The notes under the pieces are model-generated. The model was not told the origin of the DNA and searched no databases. It saw only the letters and a list, made by a program, of their open reading frames with translations. From Nonlabens sp. (lineage in GTDB: Bacteria > Bacteroidota > Bacteroidia > Flavobacteriales > Flavobacteriaceae): a stretch of 6,224 nt of DNA. The number at the start of each line of letters is the position of its first letter. Positions within the stretch are counted from its first letter, which is position 1. Shown here piece by piece: positions 1 through 5,891 of this stretch. The position numbers and the translations under genes are program-made. The stretch lies in contig JALZUY010000140.1 in the NCBI GenBank assembly GCA_023301395.1, positions 1-6,224 on the forward strand, read 5' to 3'.

Positions 1-1
1 A

Positions 2-334
2 CATTTAAAAATGTATTTGAATCTTGTTTATAATACTGGGCTACCAGGTGGATCACCAAGCTTTGCAGATCCTTATGATTTCCAATTCAGATTACAAGAT
101 TATCGCAGAGCAGACATAGGAATCAATCTTGTATTAAAAGATGGTAAGAAGTCTAGTAAACTTTTTAGGAATTTTGAAGAAGTTACTATAGGTGCAGAGA
201 TTTACAACATCTTTGATGAAAGTAATTCCATAACTAACATATGGGTGCGTGACGTTGCTAGCCAGCAGCAATTTGCTATTCCTAATGAATTAACACCACG
301 TGTATTTAATGTGAGGCTGGTTGCTAGGTTGTAG
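2..334 (+). CDS. TonB-dependent receptor, C-terminal fragment (5' end outside window)
   Basis: The reading frame is open to the left edge, so this is the 3' end (about 110 codons) of a longer gene; the ATG at position 11 is internal, not a start. The fragment has the alternating pattern of the last strands of an outer-membrane beta-barrel. A Tyr-Asn-Ile-Phe-Asp motif, typical of the penultimate strands of TonB-dependent receptors, lies near residue 67 counted from the ATG at 11. The protein ends in the segment TPRVFNVRLVARL, a terminal amphipathic strand of the kind recognised by the BAM machinery, although it finishes in Leu rather than the more common Phe. Family knowledge: such receptors take up siderophores, vitamins or glycans across the outer membrane using TonB-ExbBD energy. 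The substrate cannot be told without the plug and N-terminal domains. The helicase gene follows after only 8 nt, so read-through transcription is likely. Confidence 0.85.
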   Translation, partial: HLKMYLNLVYNTGLPGGSPSFADPYDFQFRLQDYRRADIGINLVLKDGKKSSKLFRNFEEVTIGAEIYNIFDESNSITNIWVRDVASQQQFAIPNELTPRVFNVRLVARL

Positions 335-342
335 GTTTTATT

Positions 343-3000
343 TTGAATGAGTTCCCTTCACATATAAAGTTTAAATATCAATGGCGTTCATATCAAGAAA
401 AAGTTCTCCATCAACTAGATTCACATCTAGATGATAATCAACTTTACATTATTGCGCCTCCAGGATCTGGCAAAACGGTTCTAGGTCTAGAAGTTGTCTT
501 AAGACTCAATAAACCTACTTTAATCCTCACTCCTTCCATAACAATAAGAAATCAATGGATTTTAAGGTTTCAAGAATTATTTATTGATAGTAATGTTACT
601 CCAGATTGGATTTCAACAGATGTGCATAATCCTAATTTTCTAACTGTTTGTACATATCAAGCAGTTCATTCTTTAATCAGTTCTGGAGAAGAACTACATC
701 TAAGCCCTGAAAAGATACTTACCAAATATGTTCAATTAAAAACAGCTACAGTTGTCGTCGACGAAGCTCATCATCTTAAAAACTCTTGGTGGTCATCACT
801 TACAACACTAAAAGAAACATTAGAACCTACCACTGTAAGTCTCACCGCTACTCCACCATATGATACTAGTTATGCAGAATGGAATAGATATCTAGAGTTC
901 AACGGTGAAATTGATGCAGAAATATTTGTCCCGTCTTTAGTTAAAGAAAAAGATCTTTGCCCACATCAAGACTATGTTTTCTTTTGCACACCATCAAAAG
1001 AAGAAACGCAAGAATTAACTAAGCATCATGATACTGTAAGAGACATCTATGAGGAATTAAAAGGCAATGTGTTTTTAAAAGAATTTATTGAGAAAACATC
1101 TTATTTTAAAACACCTCTAGAGGAATTAGAATGGATATATAGTCATATCGAAATATACTCTTCCATATTGATATTCTTAAATGCCAACAATGTTGAGATC
1201 TCTATAAGTCATTTAGACATTATAGGAAATAAGAATCTTATCATACCCGATTTAGACAGAACATGGCTTCAAACTCTGCTCACTCATCTTCTCTTTGAAC
1301 ATGAGTTTATTGAAAAGGAAAATGAGAATTACTTTAAAGCTCTTTATCGCAAGCTTTATCAAGGAAGATTAATAGAACACAAAAAAATCAACTTCTCTAA
1401 CAACTTTAATTCTAACAATTTACTTAGAAACAGTATATCTAAACTTAAGGGAATTGAAGAAATTACTAAGTCAGAATATGACAGCTTAGGTAGTAATTTA
1501 AGAGAAGTTATTTTAACAGATTATATAAGAAAGGAATATTTCAATGCAGAAGATAAAAACTCAATACTATTAAAAAAAATAGGCGTTGGAAGTATTTTTG
1601 AAAGATTAAGACGTTCTCAAATTGACAAGTTACAAATTGCAGTTCTTACCGGTTCGATAGTAATAATTCCTATCCACGCAAAAAACAGAATAGATGAGAT
1701 TTCACAAAGCCAAGGAATATCATTAAACTACAAGAAGCTATCATATGATGATAATTACCTCATTGTATTGGATAATAGTTCCTCTAAAACAGTAGAATTT
1801 ATAACCCAACTTTTTAAAGAAGGTTTTATACATGTTTTAATAGGAACAAAAGCTTTATTAGGAGAAGGCTGGGATGCTCCTGCTATAAATACACTATTAC
1901 TTGCAAGCTTTGTAGGTTCATTTGTGTCCTCAAATCAAATGCGAGGAAGGGCTATTAGAAAAAACGAACAATTACCAGATAAAGCAGCAAATATTTGGCA
2001 TCTTATATCATTTGACAAATATGATTCTACAGGAGGATATGACTATGAACTTCTAAAAAGACGTTTTAAAACCTTTGTAGGACTATCAAACACAAAGGAA
2101 ACTTACATTTCAAATGGTCATCAAAGATTAAATCTGCCTCTAAATTTACATCTTGATTCCAACTTAAAGGATTACAATAATAAAACCTTAGAAAAAGCAA
2201 AATCTCGGAATTCACTTTTTGAATTATGGAATACTGCAATTAAAAAAGGCTCGATAATTACAAAAGAAATAGTCATCCCTTTTCCCGCAGGACAATCATT
2301 CCCCAAGACCAAAACCTTGTACTTTAATAAAACTATAAAGAATGCTATAGCAACTGTTATATCAATTCTTATGAGCTTTATTCAAAGCATTTTAAATTTC
2401 ATAATTAACAATACTCAATTATTTAGAAACCTCACCTATCTACTTTATACTATTGCGGCCGGTGGTTTCTTAGGGATTATAATTTACGGTAGACTTTTAA
2501 TAAAGACTGCAACGGTATATTTGAAGTATCGTGACATTTCAAAAGACATCGAAAATATATCAGTAGCTTTATTAAAAACGATGTGTAATGGAAGGATAAT
2601 CTCTACTGCTTTTGAACAAATAACCATTCATACATCTCAAGATTCAAAAGGTAATATCATTACATATTTGACTGGAACGAGTAGTTATGAGAACAATTTA
2701 TTTACTGAATCACTTGCCGAAATTATAAACTCTATCGATAATCCTAGATACTTAATCTCTAGATCTAATAAATTATGGAAAGTCTTCCATCAAAAAGATT
2801 ATCACAGTGTTCCTGATATCATAGGAAGAAATAAAAAAACTGCTAAACTCTTTTTAGAATATTGGAATGAGAACGTATGTAATTCAAATTTGATCTTCAC
2901 AAGAAATGTAGAAGGTAGAAAACATTTATTACACGCAAGGTTCAACTCACTTTCCGCTGAATTTGTCACCAATGCAGAATCTTATAACAGCTGGCACTAA
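343..3000 (+). CDS. Membrane-anchored superfamily 2 DEAH-type helicase/ATPase, candidate accessory or defence protein
   Basis: This is an 885-aa protein with a full SF2 helicase core: a Q-motif-like WRSYQ (14-18), Walker A APPGSGKT (38-45), motif Ia LTPSITIRNQW (62-72), a Walker B DEAH box (140-143), motif III LTATPP (167-172), motif V GTKALLGEGWDAP (501-513) and motif VI QMRGRAIR (532-539) with the arginine finger. This resembles the type III restriction Res-subunit/DEAD-like group, so ATP-driven nucleic-acid translocation or remodelling is well supported. About 230 residues (200-430) are inserted between the two RecA-like domains. Two hydrophobic helices (about 666-688 and 698-716) form a membrane hairpin; positive residues flank both ends, which predicts that the helicase and the C-terminal domain both face the cytoplasm. 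Residues 730-885 form an unassigned domain with the segments DYHSVPDIIGRNKK and LIFTRNVEGRKHLLHAR. No nuclease motif is visible. The start is TTG at 343: no in-frame ATG precedes the Q-motif, and the ATG at 347 is out of frame. An exact TAnnTTTG promoter is absent, so co-transcription with the receptor gene is likely. A role in phage defence is inference only. Confidence 0.9.
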   Translation: MNEFPSHIKFKYQWRSYQEKVLHQLDSHLDDNQLYIIAPPGSGKTVLGLEVVLRLNKPTLILTPSITIRNQWILRFQELFIDSNVTPDWISTDVHNPNFLTVCTYQAVHSLISSGEELHLSPEKILTKYVQLKTATVVVDEAHHLKNSWWSSLTTLKETLEPTTVSLTATPPYDTSYAEWNRYLEFNGEIDAEIFVPSLVKEKDLCPHQDYVFFCTPSKEETQELTKHHDTVRDIYEELKGNVFLKEFIEKTSYFKTPLEELEWIYSHIEIYSSILIFLNANNVEISISHLDIIGNKNLIIPDLDRTWLQTLLTHLLFEHEFIEKENENYFKALYRKLYQGRLIEHKKINFSNNFNSNNLLRNSISKLKGIEEITKSEYDSLGSNLREVILTDYIRKEYFNAEDKNSILLKKIGVGSIFERLRRSQIDKLQIAVLTGSIVIIPIHAKNRIDEISQSQGISLNYKKLSYDDNYLIVLDNSSSKTVEFITQLFKEGFIHVLIGTKALLGEGWDAPAINTLLLASFVGSFVSSNQMRGRAIRKNEQLPDKAANIWHLISFDKYDSTGGYDYELLKRRFKTFVGLSNTKETYISNGHQRLNLPLNLHLDSNLKDYNNKTLEKAKSRNSLFELWNTAIKKGSIITKEIVIPFPAGQSFPKTKTLYFNKTIKNAIATVISILMSFIQSILNFIINNTQLFRNLTYLLYTIAAGGFLGIIIYGRLLIKTATVYLKYRDISKDIENISVALLKTMCNGRIISTAFEQITIHTSQDSKGNIITYLTGTSSYENNLFTESLAEIINSIDNPRYLISRSNKLWKVFHQKDYHSVPDIIGRNKKTAKLFLEYWNENVCNSNLIFTRNVEGRKHLLHARFNSLSAEFVTNAESYNSWH

Positions 3001-3009
3001 TCTATATGA

Positions 3010-4161
3010 TTAAATAGAACCCAAATATTCTACTAACACATCCACTACATAATCCAATTCCTCTCTAGTATTAAAAATAGAAAAACTAAAACGTAGACTC
3101 GGTTTGTTTAAATCCTCATCAGTCAACACATTTGTTAAAACATGAGAACCCTTTTGAGAACCACTCTGGCAAGCGCTTCCTTTTGAACAGGCAATCCCTT
3201 TTAAGTCCATTGTAAACAAAAGCATTGCAGCTTTATCTACTGGACATGGTAAGCAAACATTTAATAAAGTAAACGTACTGTTCTCATGATCTCCACAGTT
3301 TCCATTAAACTTTACTTCAGGAATTTTTTCTAGAAGTTGAGACTTGAAATGATCTTTAAGACCTTTTATATAATCACGTTCCTTTTCAAGATTTTCATAA
3401 GCCATGGACAGTGATTTATCCATTCCTACAATATTGTGAACACTTTCTGTTCCTGCACGATAACCACGTTCTTGTGAGCCACCTACAATAAGAGGTTTCA
3501 AACCAGTTCCTTTTCTTATAAATGCAAAGCCTACACCTTTAGGTCCGTGAAATTTATGAGCACTTACTGCTGTAAAATCTACAGGTAATGTTGCAAAATC
3601 CATTTCATAATGACCTATAGACTGAACGCAATCACTATGGAACAACGTGTTATGCTTTTTACACATCTCACCTACACGATGGATATCTAACTTATTTCCT
3701 ATTTCATTATTTATATGCATCAAACTCACTAAGGTTTTCTTAGACTCGTCTTTCAATAATTCTTCTAAATGGTAATAATTAGGTGTTCCGCAATCTTGTA
3801 AATCTAGATACTCTACATGTGTTCCATATTTCTCTATACAATGATCAACGGTATAGATTACCGCATGGTGCTCAATTTTTGTGGTGATAATACGTTCTAC
3901 ACCTAGATCGCGCACGCAACTATGTATCGCTAGATTATCAGCCTCAGTTCCTCCTGAGGTGAAAATAATCTCAGCTGCGGTAACGTTTAATTGAGCTGCT
4001 ATGCTTTTACGTGCATTTTCTATAAGTGACTTTGCACTACGTCCATAGCTATGAGTGCTACTAGGGTTACCATAAACCTCAGTCATTACTCGAGTCATCT
4101 CATCGATAACTTCAGTTCTCATTTGTGTTGTCGCGGCACTATCTAAATAAACTTGTCTCAT
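3010..4161 (-). CDS. Cysteine desulfurase, class V aminotransferase (IscS/NifS type)
   Basis: This 383-aa PLP enzyme should convert L-cysteine to L-alanine and pass the sulfur, as an enzyme persulfide, to Fe-S cluster or thiolation pathways in the cytoplasm. Family motifs appear in order: YLDSAATT (5-12), NPSSTH (32-37), TSGGTEADNLA (68-78), EHHAV with the PLP-stacking His (97-101), MHINNEIGN (148-156), HSDCVQ with the PLP-binding Asp177 (175-180), the Schiff-base lysine K203 in SAHKFHGPKG, RAGTES (235-240), the catalytic loop GSACQSGS with C331, and a conserved Arg at R357 in PSLRFS. The short loop and the GSAC motif place it in group I (IscS/NifS) rather than the SufS group. It ends about 20 residues before the C-terminal tail that E. 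coli IscS uses to bind IscU, so its partner may differ. No isc, nif or tRNA-thiolation gene is beside it, so iscS versus nifS cannot be decided. It converges on the helicase gene across a 9-nt gap and is divergent from the lipoprotein gene. Confidence 0.95.
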   Translation of the reverse strand: MRQVYLDSAATTQMRTEVIDEMTRVMTEVYGNPSSTHSYGRSAKSLIENARKSIAAQLNVTAAEIIFTSGGTEADNLAIHSCVRDLGVERIITTKIEHHAVIYTVDHCIEKYGTHVEYLDLQDCGTPNYYHLEELLKDESKKTLVSLMHINNEIGNKLDIHRVGEMCKKHNTLFHSDCVQSIGHYEMDFATLPVDFTAVSAHKFHGPKGVGFAFIRKGTGLKPLIVGGSQERGYRAGTESVHNIVGMDKSLSMAYENLEKERDYIKGLKDHFKSQLLEKIPEVKFNGNCGDHENSTFTLLNVCLPCPVDKAAMLLFTMDLKGIACSKGSACQSGSQKGSHVLTNVLTDEDLNKPSLRFSFSIFNTREELDYVVDVLVEYLGSI

Positions 4162-4166
4162 GCCAG

Positions 4167-4174
4167 CAAAAGTA
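4167..4174 (-). promoter_or_regulatory. Bacteroidota -7 promoter box of the cysteine desulfurase gene
   Basis: Read on the minus strand this is TACTTTTG, an exact match to the Bacteroidota consensus TAnnTTTG. Only 5 nt separate the box from the ATG (reverse complement of 4159-4161). In known Bacteroidota promoters transcription starts a few bases after the box, so the transcript should begin at or within a few bases of the start codon, which implies a leaderless or nearly leaderless mRNA. The expected -33 TTG is not clear: at the right distance there is only a T-run (reverse complement of 4191-4197). Confidence 0.55.
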
Positions 4175-4222
4175 AAATAAAATGACCTTAAAAAAACGCT
4201 TTACAGCTCGAATAGTAATCCC

Positions 4223-4230
4223 TATTTTTG
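4223..4230 (+). promoter_or_regulatory. Bacteroidota -7 promoter box of the lipoprotein gene
   Basis: TATTTTTG matches TAnnTTTG exactly and lies 5 nt before the ATG at 4236. TTTA at 4200-4203, 19 nt upstream, is a one-mismatch candidate for the -33 TTTG element at normal spacing. The box lies inside the longer open frame that begins at 4182, which argues for the ATG at 4236 as the true start. As with the divergent gene, the predicted 5' leader is only a few bases or absent. Confidence 0.55.
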
Positions 4231-4235
4231 TAGAT

Positions 4236-5129
4236 ATGAAAAAACTGCTTTACCTTATAATCCCTATAGTCTTACTAGGCTGTGATGATGGCGACCTGAT
4301 TGTAGAAGATTTAGACTTTGATGGAGCAGCTGTTCAAGCCTGTGATATTCCAGAAGATGAAATTACTACAGACTATCTTTTTTATGTAATTGACAATACA
4401 GATAATGAAACCATCTCTTTATCAATTAACACTACAGACCCGATAGTTACTGAAAGTGGCACATATGGTTCGTTTCCCTTAACATCTAACAATTTTGAAT
4501 ACCGCAAACTAAATGGTGCTGCTGGAACAGATTATTACTGTAGCAATATTCCACCATCAGAGCCTACGACAACCCAAGTATTCATAGGAGAAGCAGGAGA
4601 CGCATTCATTGAAACTATTATTGAAGAAGATGACAATGATGGAATTGACGCCATAGATGAAGGAATTGATTTAAATAACCTCACACTTAGTTTAGATACT
4701 GATGGTGATGGAATCCCTAACTATAAAGATCAAGATGATGATGGTGATAACGTGCTTACTGAAGATGAATTGAATAGCACAGATATAACTATAATAATAG
4801 ACACAGACGGAGACGGCATACCTAATTATCTCGATAATGATGACGACGGAGATGGAATTCTCACTATTCAAGAAGATCTTAATGGCGATCTTGTTCCTGC
4901 AAATGACATCATAGGTACCGTAGCAAACTACCTAAACAACCAAGCTATAGATAGTGCTAACCCAGCAATTACTGTTTACAGACCACATCGATATATTAAC
5001 ACGGCAAGCTTAAAAATTTCTGTTGAAAATTTAACAGCTACAAATGATTCTAGAGAACTCATTATAGCTAGTTATGATTTTGGAACTTATGTAAGGTCTC
5101 TAACTATATCGGAAACTCCTACTTTTTAG
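4236..5129 (+). CDS. Lipoprotein with thrombospondin type 3 repeats, probably surface-exposed
   Basis: The protein is 297 aa from the chosen ATG. The frame is open from an ATG at 4182, but starting at 4236 gives a textbook lipoprotein signal: MKK, a hydrophobic stretch (4-14) and the lipobox LLGC with the lipidated Cys16. A promoter box at 4223-4230 supports this start. The mature end begins Cys-Asp-Asp-Gly-Asp; acidic residues straight after the Cys resemble the lipoprotein export signal that sends Bacteroidota lipoproteins to the cell surface. Residues 17-150 form an acidic, beta-rich-looking region with only two cysteines (36 and 102), possibly a disulfide pair. Residues 130-218 hold Asp-rich calcium-binding repeats: a degenerate EDDNDGIDAIDEGID, then two copies of DTDGDGIPNY followed by an Asp-rich turn (154-171 and 189-206). 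The last 80 residues look like a small beta domain. No enzyme motif is seen; a Ca2+-stabilised adhesion, spacer or envelope role is inferred from the repeat family. The 3' end overlaps the converging Smr gene by 11 nt. Confidence 0.85.
   Translation: MKKLLYLIIPIVLLGCDDGDLIVEDLDFDGAAVQACDIPEDEITTDYLFYVIDNTDNETISLSINTTDPIVTESGTYGSFPLTSNNFEYRKLNGAAGTDYYCSNIPPSEPTTTQVFIGEAGDAFIETIIEEDDNDGIDAIDEGIDLNNLTLSLDTDGDGIPNYKDQDDDGDNVLTEDELNSTDITIIIDTDGDGIPNYLDNDDDGDGILTIQEDLNGDLVPANDIIGTVANYLNNQAIDSANPAITVYRPHRYINTASLKISVENLTATNDSRELIIASYDFGTYVRSLTISETPTF
4695..4853 (+). repeat. Two thrombospondin type 3 repeat units, 105-bp period
   Basis: Unit 1 (4695-4748) and unit 2 (4800-4853) each encode 18 residues that begin DTDGDGIPNY and end in DDDGD. 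Sixteen of the 18 residues are identical, but 16 of the 54 bases differ, and 11 of the 16 shared residues use different synonymous codons. The units are 35 codons apart. The Asp/Asn/Gly pattern is the calcium-binding motif of type 3 repeats. Confidence 0.85.
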
Positions 5130-5661
5130 GATTCTGATACATATATACCTCAGTAGCACCACGACCATATTTTTGAAAATCGGCATCATAATAGGTAATG
5201 CCGTCATATCTATTAAAAAGATATTCTAGTTCCTTTTTAAGCACGCCTTCTCCTACTCCATGGATAAATACTAATTTAGGAATACGCTCTTCACGAGCCC
5301 AATCCAGCTTATAACGTGCTGTATCCATTTGAGTATTTAGCTTATCATAAGCATCCATTCCTCTTTCACTTTTCACTAATTGGTGTATATGTAAATCAAC
5401 TTCAACCGCTGGAATTTCTTTGGATTTTTTACGAGAAACCAGTCTTTGCCTTCCTTTTTGAACAGTAGTTTCTTCTTTTATAATAACAGTATCTACTTTA
5501 AATCTTTGATTTAGAATAAGCTCAGACTCATGATAAGTAATCTCTATATTATCATCTGATAGAATTGTTATTTGCTCTGCTTTCGCGAAAACTACCACTC
5601 CACCAAAGTCGTCATCTAAAACTAGAATGCGTTCTCCTATTTTAAACTTTGATTCATTCAT
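5119..5661 (-). CDS. Small Smr (MutS2 C-terminal-like) domain protein with N-terminal beta domain
   Basis: The protein is 180 aa from the ATG at 5661 (reverse complement of 5659-5661). The frame extends to a TTG at 5703, but a -7 promoter box at 5688-5695 would then sit inside the gene, and the natural N-terminus MNESKFKIGERILVLDD begins at 5661. Residues 6-50 look like a small beta-barrel with the pattern Lys-Ile-Gly-Glu-Arg, a Gly-Gly turn and an Asp-Asp-Asn turn, resembling the N-terminal part of Bacteroidota DUF2027-type proteins. A basic linker (about 65-80) follows. The C-terminal Smr domain has the signatures VDLHIH (88-93, the LDLH motif), HGVGEGVL (134-141, the HGxGxG motif) and GRGATEVYMY (166-175). 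Family knowledge: Smr domains bind and often nick nucleic acids, and in MutS2-type proteins act on branched DNA or collided ribosomes and mRNA. There is no MutS ATPase here, so this is a stand-alone version; substrate unknown. It ends NPKK and overlaps the lipoprotein gene tail to tail by 11 nt. Confidence 0.88.
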   Translation of the reverse strand: MNESKFKIGERILVLDDDFGGVVVFAKAEQITILSDDNIEITYHESELILNQRFKVDTVIIKEETTVQKGRQRLVSRKKSKEIPAVEVDLHIHQLVKSERGMDAYDKLNTQMDTARYKLDWAREERIPKLVFIHGVGEGVLKKELEYLFNRYDGITYYDADFQKYGRGATEVYMYQNPKK

Positions 5662-5687
5662 CAGTTTAATACTAATTATTTTAGACG

Positions 5688-5695
5688 CAAAGATA
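5688..5695 (-). promoter_or_regulatory. Bacteroidota -7 promoter box of the Smr gene
   Basis: Minus-strand TATCTTTG matches TAnnTTTG exactly. It lies 26 nt before the ATG at 5661, which gives a leader of roughly 20 nt. No good -33 TTG is visible at the usual distance. Its position settles the start of the Smr gene in favour of 5661 over the upstream TTG at 5703. Confidence 0.5.
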
Positions 5696-5752
5696 AGCTT
5701 CAATAATACTTTTTAATTTTGGAAAACGTGAATACCATCCAGTTTTGGTCCA

Positions 5753-5763
5753 TTACCTGGTAA
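5753..5763. promoter_or_regulatory. Perfect 11-nt palindrome, possible operator
   Basis: TTACCTGGTAA has two perfectly complementary 5-nt arms around one central base. It ends 10 nt before the rightward -7 box at 5774, where a repressor or activator could bind. It is too short to be compelling alone, and no regulator gene is present in the window. Confidence 0.3.
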
Positions 5764-5773
5764 CGTAGATTTT

Positions 5774-5781
5774 TACTTTTG
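5774..5781 (+). promoter_or_regulatory. Rightward TAnnTTTG box without an assigned gene
   Basis: TACTTTTG is an exact -7 match. The nearest TTTG upstream (5744-5747) is 26 nt away, longer than the usual 19-21. No convincing gene follows for more than 300 nt, so if it is active it would drive a long leader for the gene at 6098 or a small RNA. In DNA this AT-rich, chance matches are expected. Confidence 0.25.
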
Positions 5782-5795
5782 TAATTTTAAATTAC
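5781..5795. repeat. Perfect 15-nt palindrome GTAATTTTAAATTAC
   Basis: Two 7-nt arms surround one central T, and the first base is shared with the last base of the rightward -7 box at 5774-5781. This would place it over a predicted transcription start. It could be an operator or an AT-rich chance palindrome. Confidence 0.35.
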
Positions 5796-5861
5796 TGTTT
5801 TGGAAACTAAAATTATAAAACTGCAATTACATCCTGTAGGGACAACTAGCTATAGCAATCA

Positions 5862-5891
5862 CAAAACTACTAAATGGACAAAAACGACAAA
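5862..5891 (-). promoter_or_regulatory. Possible leftward two-element Bacteroidota promoter
   Basis: On the minus strand, TTTG (5891-5888) is followed after 18 nt by TAGTTTTG (5869-5862), close to the -33 TTTG / -7 TAnnTTTG layout, which usually has 19-21 nt between elements. It points toward the Smr gene and would give that gene a second transcript with a leader of about 200 nt, or an independent small RNA. It is the only promoter candidate in the window with an exact TTTG and TAnnTTTG at near-normal spacing. Confidence 0.35.

Noticed and set aside
343..3000. Assigning the helicase to a named defence system or a type III restriction enzyme
   Set aside because: The core resembles Res subunits, but no endonuclease motif or Mod methylase gene is present, and I cannot match the membrane hairpin and C-terminal domain to a named system from sequence alone.
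2998..3013. Inverted repeat AATC-TATAT-GATT at the helicase/desulfurase junction as a bidirectional terminator
   Set aside because: The stem is only 4 AT-rich pairs with no following U-run, too weak for an intrinsic terminator.
4182..4235. Upstream ATG at 4182 as the start of the lipoprotein gene
   Set aside because: It would put 18 extra residues, including charged ones, before a complete lipoprotein signal peptide, and the -7 box at 4223-4230 would lie inside the gene.
5662..5703. TTG at 5703 as the start of the Smr gene
   Set aside because: The promoter box 5688-5695 lies downstream of it, and the added 14 residues do not look like part of the domain; the ATG at 5661 is the better start.
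5700..5753. 17-codon minus-strand frame starting MDQNWM
   Set aside because: It is too short, has no ribosome site or motif, and ends over the Smr promoter region; this is expected by chance.
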